Assembly: GCA_946479055.1 (NCBI GenBank) | Contig: CAMLEX010000020.1 | Span: 1 to 15,858, forward strand | DNA: 15,858 bases | Direction: 5' to 3' | Source of the DNA: an uncultured Bacteroidota bacterium | GTDB taxonomy: Bacteria; Bacteroidota; Bacteroidia; Chitinophagales; Chitinophagaceae | Part shown: one piece after another, positions 1-8,400 of the stretch | How the letters are laid out: each line of letters begins with the position of its first letter | Position numbering within the stretch: position 1 is the stretch's first letter | Notes under the pieces: model-generated | Database searches by the model: none | Told to the model about the DNA's origin: nothing | The model's input: only the letters and a program-made list of their open reading frames with translations | Position numbers and translations under genes: made by a program

Positions 1-793
1 CATGATTCCCATCAATCGGTTTTATTACCAGCGGATAGCCCAATCTTTCGATGGCATTATCTAACCCTTCTTCTGTACGTATTACCACACCTTTTGGTAC
101 AGGTACTTCCGCAGCTTCCAGCAAGTTCTTGGTTTCCTCTTTATCACCGGCTATATCAACAGCGATGTTGGATGTAGTAGAAGCTATGGTAGCACGGATT
201 CTTTTTTGATGCACACCGTAACCCAACTGTACAAGACTTTGTTTATTCAATCGGATATAAGGAATACCTCTTTTTGCCGCTTCATCTACTATGCAACCGG
301 TAGAAGGACCCAATCTTGTATCTTCCCTGATCTCTCTCATTTCCTGGATATCTTCATCCAGGTTGTAATCCGATCCGTCAACCAATGCCTGTGCTATTCT
401 TACTGCTGCCTTAGCTGCGTATACACCGGCATCTTCTTCCATATAATCAAATATCACAAAGTAAACTCCTACTTTTTCGCCGGTGCTACGGGTTCTTCCA
501 AAGCCACAATCCATCCCCGCCAATGTTTGAATTTCTAAAGCTATATGTTCTATTACATGGCCCATCCAGGTGCCTTCCTCTACACGACTAAAAAAACCGC
601 CGGGCACACCTTCGCTGCAACGATGTTCATATAAAGTAGGTAGTAATGCCTCCAGCCGCTGGCGAAACCCTTCTATTGAATGGGTAGGACGTTGTTCCAT
701 TTCTTCCAGGTCCAGTTTCATCTGTATCAGTTTGGGACGTCGCACACTCCAGTAATTCGGACCTTTCAATGCTTTTATTTCCAGAATTTTCAT
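1..793 (-). CDS. cphA: Cyanophycin synthetase, N-terminal part (cut by window edge)
   Basis: CphA polymerises L-Asp and L-Arg, using ATP, into the cytoplasmic nitrogen store cyanophycin. Reading the minus strand from the ATG at 793 gives 264 uninterrupted codons to the left edge; the family usually has about 870-900 residues, so roughly 30% is visible. It starts MKILEIKALKGPNYWS, the typical CphA opening. It then shows the conserved N-domain stretch HVIEHIALEIQ, the segment LGPSTGCIVDEA, and the start of the ATP-grasp domain (LGYGVHQKRIRATIA, then LGYPLVIKPIDGNH with the ATP-binding lysine). The C-terminal Mur ligase-like domain that adds Arg lies outside. The gene is divergent from cphB, which degrades the same polymer. 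No Shine-Dalgarno sequence and no convincing promoter box were seen; the best match (839-846, minus) has one mismatch to TAnnTTTG. The identification is firm; whether the remainder of the gene is intact cannot be seen. Confidence 0.95.
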   Translation of the reverse strand, partial: MKILEIKALKGPNYWSVRRPKLIQMKLDLEEMEQRPTHSIEGFRQRLEALLPTLYEHRCSEGVPGGFFSRVEEGTWMGHVIEHIALEIQTLAGMDCGFGRTRSTGEKVGVYFVIFDYMEEDAGVYAAKAAVRIAQALVDGSDYNLDEDIQEMREIREDTRLGPSTGCIVDEAAKRGIPYIRLNKQSLVQLGYGVHQKRIRATIASTTSNIAVDIAGDKEETKNLLEAAEVPVPKGVVIRTEEGLDNAIERLGYPLVIKPIDGNH

Positions 794-850
794 ACACAGT
801 TGCTTTTGTCGGAAGTTAGTTTTTTTCTTTTATGTTGCCAACTATAGTAA

Positions 851-1015
851 CGCTGTTCATCGTCCCTTGCGACGCTCCGTTCATCGTTCTGTTCTTTACT
901 CAACAAGGTGTCGCAGTTTATCCAGACATTGAAAGTGGGAGGGGTCACACTCTTGCGCTGTATTAATTCTACTAAGCCATCCTTTTTTAATCTCTTTTTT
1001 CAGCAGGAGCAGTGA
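851..1015. repeat. Possible dispersed repeat or gene remnant
   Basis: The 9-mer GTTCATCGT occurs twice, at 855-863 and 879-887, flanking TTGCGACGCTCC, so the two copies are offset by 24 bp. The segment continues as a 54-codon plus-strand open stretch with no start codon (from 851, just after an in-frame TAA at 848-850). It includes the peptide LLNKVSQFIQTLKVGGVTLL. The composition differs from the surrounding AT-rich spacer. This fits a fragment of a genome-dispersed repeat, but only one copy is visible here, so the call rests on texture and the internal direct repeat. Confidence 0.3.
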
Positions 1016-1131
1016 TTTTTTTTTGTGTACAATAAAATAAATAGACTTGCTTAAACAATCAAAGATTCTTTCTTTTGTCTTACATCCTTTCTGTTCAAAG
1101 GCAGGATATTCACATCTCTTAATTTCTTGCC

Positions 1132-1162
1132 TTTCAGTTAAATTGTTTTTCTATTACATTTG
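1132..1162 (+). promoter_or_regulatory. Promoter of cphB (Bacteroidota type)
   Basis: The -7 box TACATTTG (1155-1162) matches the Bacteroidota consensus TAnnTTTG exactly. A TTTC at 1132-1135, one base off the -33 consensus TTTG, lies 19 bp upstream. The expected transcript start is near 1169, leaving a leader of about 15 nt with no Shine-Dalgarno sequence. Confidence 0.6.
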
Positions 1163-1183
1163 TTGCTTATCAAAGTTGTATGA

Positions 1184-2077
1184 ATGACCCATCCTAAAGG
1201 AAAACTAATAGCCATCGGCGGAGCAGAAGATAAAGGTACTAACCTTGAAACAGGTGATATTTATCGTAATAATCTTAACTTTTTTGAATTGGGTATTCTT
1301 CGCCGTGTGGTGGAAGAAGCTGGAGGGCCTTCGTCCCGTATTGAGATCATCACTACTGCTTCCATGATCCCTTATGAAGTAGGAGAAAATTATCTGAATG
1401 CATTTGGAAAGATCGGTTGTACCAATGTAGATGTCATGCATATCCGCAACCGGCAGGATACAACAAAAAAAGAATACCTCGAACGCATCCGCAATTGTGA
1501 TGCCGTCATGTTCAGTGGTGGAAATCAATTGCGCCTTAGTGCTACCGATGGTGGTACAGAGTTTCTTCGTATTATGAAACAACGTTACCAGGAAGAAAAT
1601 TTTCTTATTGCAGGTACCAGCGCTGGTGCAATGGCGATGGGCCATACAATGATCTATGAGGGCAATGCAACCAGGGCGCACCTGAAAGGCGAAGTAAAAC
1701 TTACCACAGGTCTTGCTTTTATAAACTCATTGATCATTGATTCGCATTTCGAAAAAAGGGGACGGTTCGGCCGTTTGGTACAGGCGGTTGCAGGTAATCC
1801 CGGGGCGATAGGTATTGGCCTGGGAGAAGACACCGGTATGCTGATAACAGGTGCCAATAAAATGGAAGCCATTGGTAGCGGCCTGGTAGTAATCATTGAT
1901 GGGCATGACATAATGCATTCTAATATTGCAGATATACCGGATGGTAATCCTGTTAGCATTGAAAACCTGAAAGTACATTTCTGTGAAAAAGGGAATGGCT
2001 ACCTGATTGCAGATCGAAAATTTTTACCGGAAGCTACTGAAGGCGCTGTTATTAAAAAACAGGTGGATGTGGAATGA
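1184..2077 (+). CDS. cphB: Cyanophycinase
   Basis: CphB is a serine exopeptidase of family S51 that cleaves cyanophycin into beta-Asp-Arg dipeptides. The 297-residue protein has the family landmarks in order: IAIGGAEDKG (9-18), FSGGNQLRL (110-118), the nucleophile motif GTSAGAM with Ser146 (144-150), and DSHFEKRGRFGRL (186-198) with the probable catalytic His188. GIGLGEDTGM (210-219) carries a conserved acidic residue, Glu215. There is no signal peptide, so it should be the cytoplasmic form (CphB) rather than the secreted CphE. Length is normal for the family. The ATG at 1184 fits the conserved N-terminus and lies about 15 nt after the predicted transcript start. It is divergent from cphA and has its own promoter, so synthesis and breakdown can be controlled separately. 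The isoaspartyl dipeptidase needed to split the product is not in the window. Confidence 0.95.
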   Translation: MTHPKGKLIAIGGAEDKGTNLETGDIYRNNLNFFELGILRRVVEEAGGPSSRIEIITTASMIPYEVGENYLNAFGKIGCTNVDVMHIRNRQDTTKKEYLERIRNCDAVMFSGGNQLRLSATDGGTEFLRIMKQRYQEENFLIAGTSAGAMAMGHTMIYEGNATRAHLKGEVKLTTGLAFINSLIIDSHFEKRGRFGRLVQAVAGNPGAIGIGLGEDTGMLITGANKMEAIGSGLVVIIDGHDIMHSNIADIPDGNPVSIENLKVHFCEKGNGYLIADRKFLPEATEGAVIKKQVDVE

Positions 2078-2140
2078 AAACCAAGTGGTAAAAGAGAAAA
2101 AGAGATTGAGCAATGATAAGCCACTGTTAACTGTCATCTG

Positions 2141-2803
2141 TCAACTTTCTTCCGTTGCTTTATTCTTTAATGGAATAAGTTGTTGCAATAAATCAGAAAC
2201 CTCTTTGGGTTTATTAATTGATATCAGATGCGTACCACCGGTTATTTTGAAATCAGCTTTTACGTAACGGCAGGGGAGTAGTTTGTCTGCTGTGCCATGA
2301 ATATGCAGGACATTCGATGGTATTGCTGTTTCTTTCCAATTTAGAATAGCACCAATGGCCCATTTTAAAAACGCCGGGTTAGAATCCGCTATAATATCAC
2401 GAAGTAATTTTTTTTGTTCTTTTTCTTTTACTCCCAGTATCCAGTGTAAAGGAGCATTCTTTATCAATACTTCCGGCAGCCACTTATATACAGGAAGGTA
2501 TTTTGCCAGTCGCAGATAAGCTGGAAATTCATCGGAAGATTTATTGCTTGCTATTATGATTGCTTTCATCAGGGGGTCGGCCTTTGCCATTTCAGTTGCA
2601 AGCATACCGCCAAACGATACCCCAACAACAACAGGGTGTTCGTCCTTTATTTGCTGACGAAGGCGTAATGCATAGCTTTCAAGCGATTCATTTTCTAATG
2701 TACTTATCCAGTCAATGAATATGGGTTGGCAAAACGATAGATCAAGGAATGAAAATGCCCGTTTATCCGCACCCAGTCCGCTTATAAAAAATACTTTTTG
2801 CAT
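2141..2803 (-). CDS. Alpha/beta hydrolase of unknown substrate
   Basis: This 220-residue protein is a small cytoplasmic alpha/beta hydrolase. The nucleophile elbow is GVSFGG (61-66) with Ser63. The probable acid is Asp173 in HGTADKLLP (169-177), and the catalytic His is His192 in GGTHL (189-193). The N-terminal strand VFFISGLGADKRAF (4-17) resembles the oxyanion-hole region of the fold. There is no signal peptide or membrane segment. The gene starts 13 bp after the tyrS stop on the same strand, so it is very likely co-transcribed with tyrS, with no obvious functional link. It converges on cphB with 63 bp between stops and no clear terminator there. The substrate cannot be predicted; esterase, thioesterase or lipase-like activities are all possible. 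Confidence 0.85.
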   Translation of the reverse strand: MQKVFFISGLGADKRAFSFLDLSFCQPIFIDWISTLENESLESYALRLRQQIKDEHPVVVGVSFGGMLATEMAKADPLMKAIIIASNKSSDEFPAYLRLAKYLPVYKWLPEVLIKNAPLHWILGVKEKEQKKLLRDIIADSNPAFLKWAIGAILNWKETAIPSNVLHIHGTADKLLPCRYVKADFKITGGTHLISINKPKEVSDLLQQLIPLKNKATEES

Positions 2804-2816
2804 AAAAAAGCTGTTG

Positions 2817-4094
2817 TTACACAGCTTTTATAAGGTAATAGTTCTTTTTTCCTTTCTGCACCAGTAAATACTTTTCATGAAGTAATAAATTATTGTCAAC
2901 GGTAAACTGTACGCTGTCGACTTTTTTCCTGTTAATACTTACTCCACCTCCTTGCACCATTTTTCTGGCTTCGCCTTTACTTGTAAAAATGCCTGTATCA
3001 GCCAAAAGAGAAACAACATCAATGCCAGCTTCAATTTTAGCTTTTGTGAAATCAGATTTAACAATGCCTTCCATACTTTCCAGGTCTTCTATACTTAAAC
3101 TTTCTGCAGGAGCAGATTGGTCAGCGAATAGTTTTTCTGTTGTTGCGATTGCTTCTTCTAATGCAGATCTTCCATGTATAAATTCAGTTACCCTCTTTGC
3201 TAATTGGTTCTGTATAATTCGTTTACTTGGATTTCCTTTATGCTCTTCAATAAAAACATCAATATCTGTTTTGCTAAGGAAAGTAAAAATCTTTATCCAT
3301 TTCTCGGCATCATTATCACTCGCATTTAACCAAAACTGGTAAAATTGGTAAGGAGTTGTTAGTCTTGCATCAAGCCAGATATTGCCTTTTTCTGTTTTTC
3401 CAAATTTTCCGCCATCAGCTTTTTTTATCAATGGACAGGTAAAAGCAAATGCTTCACCGCCAGCTTTTCTTCTCACCAGTTCAGTACCGGTAGTGATATT
3501 GCCCCACTGATCACTACCACCCATTTGCAGTTTGCAGTTTTTGTTTTTGTACAACCAATAAAAGTCATATCCCTGCATCAGCTGATACGCAAATTCAGTA
3601 TAACTCATTCCTACCTCTCCTTCTATTCTTTTCTTTACACTGTCTTTCGCCATCATATAGTTGACAGTAATATGTTTACCGGTATCTCTTAAAAACTCAA
3701 TGAAAGAAATATTTTTAAACCAATCGTAATTATTGGCCATTTCTGCGGCGTTCGGTTTGGTGGAATCAAAGTCGAGGAATTTTTCCAATTGGCTTTTTAC
3801 ACCTGCAATATTTTTGTCCAGCGTAGCTTCGTCTAGCAGGTTTCTTTCTTCACTTTTTCCGCTAGGATCACCTACCATGCCGGTAGCTCCGCCAACCAGG
3901 GCAATGGGTTTGTGACCGGCTTTTTGAAGATGAACCAGTAAAAGTATCGGTACCAGGCTCCCGATATGGAGGCTTTCGGCAGTGGGGTCAAAGCCGATAT
4001 AGGCGGTAGTCATTTCCTTTTGTAGTTGCTCCTCTGTTCCGGGCATAATATCCTGGATCATCCCTCTCCAGCGCAATTCTTCGATTAGGTTCAT
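2817..4094 (-). CDS. tyrS: Tyrosyl-tRNA synthetase
   Basis: TyrS charges tRNA-Tyr with tyrosine in the cytoplasm using ATP. The 425-residue protein is full length for the bacterial type. The class I HIGH motif appears as HIGS (43-46). The tyrosine pocket segment QMGGSDQWGNI lies at 190-200. The second signature, KFGKTE (230-235), is the usual TyrS version of KMSKS. A C-terminal S4 RNA-binding domain occupies about 355-420 (ADTGIFTSKGEARKMVQGGG). The start is supported by the conserved MNLIEELRWRGMIQ opening and by a promoter box placed 22 bp upstream. It is the first gene of a probable two-gene unit with the downstream alpha/beta hydrolase. No T-box leader is present; the predicted leader is only about 16 nt. 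Confidence 0.98.
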   Translation of the reverse strand: MNLIEELRWRGMIQDIMPGTEEQLQKEMTTAYIGFDPTAESLHIGSLVPILLLVHLQKAGHKPIALVGGATGMVGDPSGKSEERNLLDEATLDKNIAGVKSQLEKFLDFDSTKPNAAEMANNYDWFKNISFIEFLRDTGKHITVNYMMAKDSVKKRIEGEVGMSYTEFAYQLMQGYDFYWLYKNKNCKLQMGGSDQWGNITTGTELVRRKAGGEAFAFTCPLIKKADGGKFGKTEKGNIWLDARLTTPYQFYQFWLNASDNDAEKWIKIFTFLSKTDIDVFIEEHKGNPSKRIIQNQLAKRVTEFIHGRSALEEAIATTEKLFADQSAPAESLSIEDLESMEGIVKSDFTKAKIEAGIDVVSLLADTGIFTSKGEARKMVQGGGVSINRKKVDSVQFTVDNNLLLHEKYLLVQKGKKNYYLIKAV

Positions 4095-4116
4095 TCGTTT
4101 ATATCAAATTTTGCGA

Positions 4117-4124
4117 CAAAAGTA
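4117..4124 (-). promoter_or_regulatory. -7 box of tyrS promoter
   Basis: On the minus strand this reads TACTTTTG, an exact match to TAnnTTTG. The expected transcript start is near 4110, about 16 nt before the tyrS ATG. No well-spaced TTTG was found; the nearest upstream one lies 24 bp away, so the -33 box is weak or absent. Confidence 0.5.
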
Positions 4125-4235
4125 AGGCAGATCAAGAAAGGAGACCTGCAAATACAATATTTTTCTAACCCATTCGTTTTCAGTCGTTAGGTTTTTCACT
4201 ATGTATATCTATGATTTTACAGAGCGAAAGATTAG

Positions 4236-4262
4236 TTTTACAGGCGGCTTACCCCTGTAAAA
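4236..4262. promoter_or_regulatory. Perfect 9-bp inverted repeat upstream of porV
   Basis: TTTTACAGG (4236-4244) and CCTGTAAAA (4254-4262) are exact reverse complements separated by 9 nt. The repeat ends 38 bp before the chosen porV start, in the spacer divergent from tyrS. No T-tract follows on either strand, so it is not a terminator. It could be an operator for a dimeric regulator or a 5'-leader hairpin; the sequence does not decide. Confidence 0.5.
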
Positions 4263-4300
4263 ATGAGGCCTTATTAATTGCTTATAAGAAAATTATCCGA

Positions 4301-5425
4301 ATGAAGTCGTTCAGATTTTGCGTGACCCTGTTTGCAATCTTTATCTCCGTCGCTGCCAAAGCGCAGTTTCGTAAATATTCCAACGAATTTTTAAATATTG
4401 GAGCAGGAGCCCGGGGCTTATCAATGGGTAGTGCCCAGGTTGCTTCTGTAAATGACGGTACAGCCGGTTATTGGAATCCCGCAGGCCTGGTGGGCGTGAA
4501 AAATAACACGCAAGTCAATATCATGCATGCAGAATATTTTGCCGGCATTGGGAAATATGATTTTGCGAGCATTGCATTTCCCGCGGCTAACAATAAAAGA
4601 ACTTTTGCCATTACAGGACTTCGGTTTGCAGTTGATGATATTATGAACACTTTGTTCCTGGTAGAACCGGATGGGTCTATTAATTATAATAATATCCAGG
4701 CTTTTTCATCAGCCGATTATGCTTTTCTCCTCTCATTTGCTCAAAAATTGAAGGACACCGAAAAAAAGAAAGTTCAGTTTGGTATTAATGCAAAAGTGAT
4801 TCACCGGAATGTTGGCAAGTTTGCTAAGGCCTGGGGTTTTGGCATTGATGCAGGTTTGCAGATACAACAAGGAAAATGGCGGTTTGGCGTTACCGGGCGT
4901 GATATTACTACCACATTCAATGCATGGTCTTTTACGTTTACTGAAAGAGAAAAAGAAGCTTTATATCTAACCAATAACGAGATTCCTGTAAAGTCAACAG
5001 AGATGACGGCGCCACGGCTTGTATTGGGAGTCGCCCGTGATTTTCAATTAAGTAAAAAAACGAGCCTGCTCGCCGAAGCAAATCTGGATCTGACATTCGA
5101 TGGTCAGCGCAATACATTGTTAAGTGCGGATCCGGTAAGTGCCGATCCAAAATTGGGATTGGAATTAAATGTAAACAATGTGTTCTTCCTTCGTGGCGGC
5201 ATCAACAATTTTCAAAAAGCATTAGCGGATGGCGATACGCTGAACCAGAAAAAAGTTTGGATATACCAGCCAAGTGCGGGAGCTGGGTTTAAAATTCAGA
5301 GTGTGACCGTTGACTATGCTTTTACCAACCTGGCCAATCAATCCAATCCTTTATTTACACACGTATTTTCTTTGCGCCTGGATATGGTTGATGCAAAAAA
5401 TAAGAATAAGAAAAAGAAAAAATAA
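4301..5425 (+). CDS. porV: PorV/PorQ-family outer-membrane beta-barrel of the type IX secretion system
   Basis: PorV-like proteins are FadL-related outer-membrane barrels. PorV itself shuttles type IX cargo from the translocon to the PorU sortase in the attachment complex. The protein has 374 residues from the ATG at 4301. That start gives a clean signal peptide, with cleavage after AKA at residue 21 leaving an N-terminal Gln; the in-frame ATG 30 codons upstream would bury it. The mature N-terminus carries the family signature FLNIGAGARGLSMGSAQVAS (30-49) followed by GYWNPAGL (56-63), and the rest alternates like beta strands. The last strand (FTHVFSLRLDM) is followed by a Lys/Asn tail ending KNKNKKKKK, unusual because barrels normally end at an aromatic residue. 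A porU2-like gene follows after 22 bp, which supports the type IX role. PorQ or another paralogue cannot be excluded. Confidence 0.8.
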   Translation: MKSFRFCVTLFAIFISVAAKAQFRKYSNEFLNIGAGARGLSMGSAQVASVNDGTAGYWNPAGLVGVKNNTQVNIMHAEYFAGIGKYDFASIAFPAANNKRTFAITGLRFAVDDIMNTLFLVEPDGSINYNNIQAFSSADYAFLLSFAQKLKDTEKKKVQFGINAKVIHRNVGKFAKAWGFGIDAGLQIQQGKWRFGVTGRDITTTFNAWSFTFTEREKEALYLTNNEIPVKSTEMTAPRLVLGVARDFQLSKKTSLLAEANLDLTFDGQRNTLLSADPVSADPKLGLELNVNNVFFLRGGINNFQKALADGDTLNQKKVWIYQPSAGAGFKIQSVTVDYAFTNLANQSNPLFTHVFSLRLDMVDAKNKNKKKKK

Positions 5426-5447
5426 TCTGTACTATAAACACTGTTTC

Positions 5448-8400
5448 ATGAAACGAATTTTACTTTTATTGTTAATCGCTTTTTCGTTGTCAGCGGGAGC
5501 GCAGGTTTACAATAATGAATGGATCGATTATAATAAGACATATTATAAATTCAAGGTAGCTACTACAGGTTTATACAGAATTTCTCAGACTGCGCTGGCA
5601 TCCATGGGGCTTGAGAATACAAACGCTGATTATTTTCAATTATGGAGAAATGGGAAACAGATACCTCTTTATACCTCTGTTCAAAATTCGGTGTTTGGGA
5701 CAAACGACTATATTGAATTTTGGTGTGAAATGAATGACTGCAAAGCGGATAATCCTTTATACCGCGAACCGTATTACCATATTAGTGATAAATACAGTCT
5801 TCAATCAGATACGGTGGCTTTTTTTCTTACAGTCAATCCTTCGGGAGCTAATTTAAGACTGGCGCCAACCGCTAACAATATATCGGGTAATACGCTTCCT
5901 GCCGAGCCCTTTTTCATGTATACCACAGGAAATTATTATAAAAATGCGATCAATATTGGTAGGCAGGAGTTGGTAGGCAGTTCATATACTTTTTCGTCTT
6001 CTTACGATGCTGGCGAGGGTTGGACAAGTGGAAACATTGCTACAGGCGCATCTGTAACATATAGTCTGACTAACATACGTCCGTATTCAGGAACGGGGGC
6101 ACCTGATCCTATAGTTACACTAAATGCTGCAGGCAATGCGGTAAATCCAAGAAGTTTCAGGGTTAGGTTAAATGGAGATTCCATTTTAGGGCAAACCATG
6201 GATTATTATGAATATTCTAAAGTATCAAGGTCAGTCCCCGTTTCGCTGATTAGCAGCGGCAGTGCCAATTTCCAGGTTACGAATTTATGTGCAGCAGCGG
6301 GAGATCGCATGGTAATTGGCCAAATTGAATTCACCTATCCGCGTCAGTTTCATTTTGGAGGCGCCAGTAATTTTTATTTTGAATTGCCGGCTAATACTGC
6401 CGGAAACTATCTGGAAATAACGGGGTTTACTTATAGCGGAGGATCTCCTGTTTTATATGATCTCACTAACGGGAAAAGGTATGAGGCCTCCGGAACCGCT
6501 TCACTATTAAAAATTGTCTTACAGCCATCGGCGGTTGACAGACAATTAGTATTAGTCAGTGAGGCACCGGCTAACATAAAACAAATTACATCTTTTGAGC
6601 AACGTAATTTTATAGACTATAAGCTTGCAACAAATCAAGGAGATTTTCTGATCATTACTCATTCTTTATTGGCAGGAAATGCAGGAGGAATTGACCCGGT
6701 GGGAGATTACAGGAGTTATCGCAGTTCTGCGAACGGAGGAAGTTATAATGCAAAAGTGTATTTGATTGATCAGTTAGAAGATCAGTTTGGATTAGGGATA
6801 AAAAAGCATCCGTTGTCTATCCGTAATTTTTTAAGATGGGCAAGAGCTAACTATGCTTCTCCATTAAAAAGCATATTAATAATTGGAAAGGGAGTTATAT
6901 ATACTCAATACCGCACATCTCAAAATAATCCAGATATTGAAAAGCTCAATTTAGTGCCAACTTTTGGTAATCCGGCCTCGGATAATTTGTTAAGTGCCGA
7001 AGGAAACAGTTCAGTTCCCCTTACGCCTATTGGCCGTATATCGGCTATTAATAAGGATGAAATTGCGATTTACCTCAACAAAGTGAAAGAGTATGAACAA
7101 AACCAAAAAATATCTTCTTCAGTTATAGCTGACAAAGCCTGGATGAAAAACGTGGTTCATGTTACAGGTGCAAGTGACAATAACACATCGGATATACTTT
7201 TAGGAGCGTTAAATGGACATAAGCGGATTATTGAAGATACTTTTTACGCCGGCAATGTTGAAACATTTACCAAAAATTCTGCTGACGCTGTTCAGCAGGT
7301 AGCGAGTACACGCCTAAGTAACCTTTTTAAACAAGGGATTGGGATACTTACTTATTTCGGGCACTCTTCTGCAAGTACATTGGAATTTAACCTGGATAAT
7401 CCTCAGAATTATGATAACCAGGGAAAATATCCGGTATTTATTGTTATGGGATGTAATGCCGGAAGCTTTTTCAATTTTAATGTGGCAAGATTTTCAACAA
7501 AAGAGACCATATCGGAAAAATTTGTATTGGCAAAAGATCGGGGAGCCATTGCTTTTCTTGCCAGTACCCATCTGGGAATAGTTCATTACCTCGATATCTA
7601 TAATACCCGTATTTACCGGTCTATGTCCACAACCCGTTACGGAGCAACATTAGGTGAAATAATGGATGAGGCGATCAGACAGGTTTTTGTTTCAACAACT
7701 GAGAACGATTTTTATGCCCGGTTTCAATGCGAACAATTTACGCTTCATGGAGACCCTGCTATAAAACTATATCATTTTGACAAACCGGATTATGTTATAG
7801 AAGAACCGCTCGTAAAAGTTTCTCCTTCATTTATCACCGTTTCAGCATCCGAATTTAAAGTAAATGCCAGTTTTGTGAATATGGGCAAAGGGGTTAATCA
7901 GGACATTGTGGTTGAGTTAAAGCGTACTTATCCGGATCAATCAGTTGAAGTAATCAGGAAGGATACAATAGCTTTTACAAAGTTCAGGGATTCTCTTTCC
8001 TATACTATCCCGATCGTTCCTACAAGAGATAGGGGGTTGAATAAAATAACGGTAACTATCGATGCAGGAAATGCTGTTGACGAACTTTATGAGACAAATA
8101 ATTCTGTTACAAAAGATGTTTATATAATTGAAGAGGATGCAAAACCCATTTATCCCTATAATTATTCTATCATAAATCAACAGGATATAAAATTGGTAGC
8201 ATCTTCGGCCGATCCATTTGCTCCGGCGCATGAGTACAGGATGGAAATGGATACGACAGAATTATTTAATTCATCACTCAAGGTTTCCCGTTCAATTAAT
8301 ACTACAGGTGGAGTTTTCGAATTTGCTCCCGGTATAACATTTATTGATAGCACAGTTTATTACTGGAGGGTTGCACCCGCAGTTAGTGTCGGTGAGCCGG

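Larger units (their letters stand above)
794..1183. other. Intergenic region between divergent cphA and cphB
   Basis: This 390-bp stretch has no recognisable gene. Its right end (from about 1130) holds a good cphB promoter. The middle (about 850-1015) is less AT-rich than the flanks and reads open on the plus strand from 851 to a TGA at 1013-1015, without an ATG, which suggests a decayed or repeat-derived segment. No tRNA or riboswitch fold was recognised, and no strong terminator is needed because the flanking genes diverge. Confidence 0.6.

Noticed and set aside
206..755. Two plus-strand open frames (206-538 and 570-755)
   Set aside because: They lie opposite the clear cphA reading frame on the minus strand and show no family features.
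2007..2267. Plus-strand open frame across the cphB 3' end
   Set aside because: It overlaps cphB in another frame and the hydrolase on the other strand; no recognisable protein.
4211..4300. In-frame upstream start for porV adding 30 residues
   Set aside because: It would bury the signal peptide that begins at 4301, and it covers the inverted repeat in the spacer.
5310..5447. Upstream in-frame start for porU2 inside porV
   Set aside because: The ATG at 5448 gives a clean signal peptide; the extension overlaps porV and is not secretory.
5396..5450. Programmed frameshift making a PorV-PorU2 fusion
   Set aside because: It would need a +1 shift, and the intact signal peptide of PorU2 with its own start argues for separate proteins.
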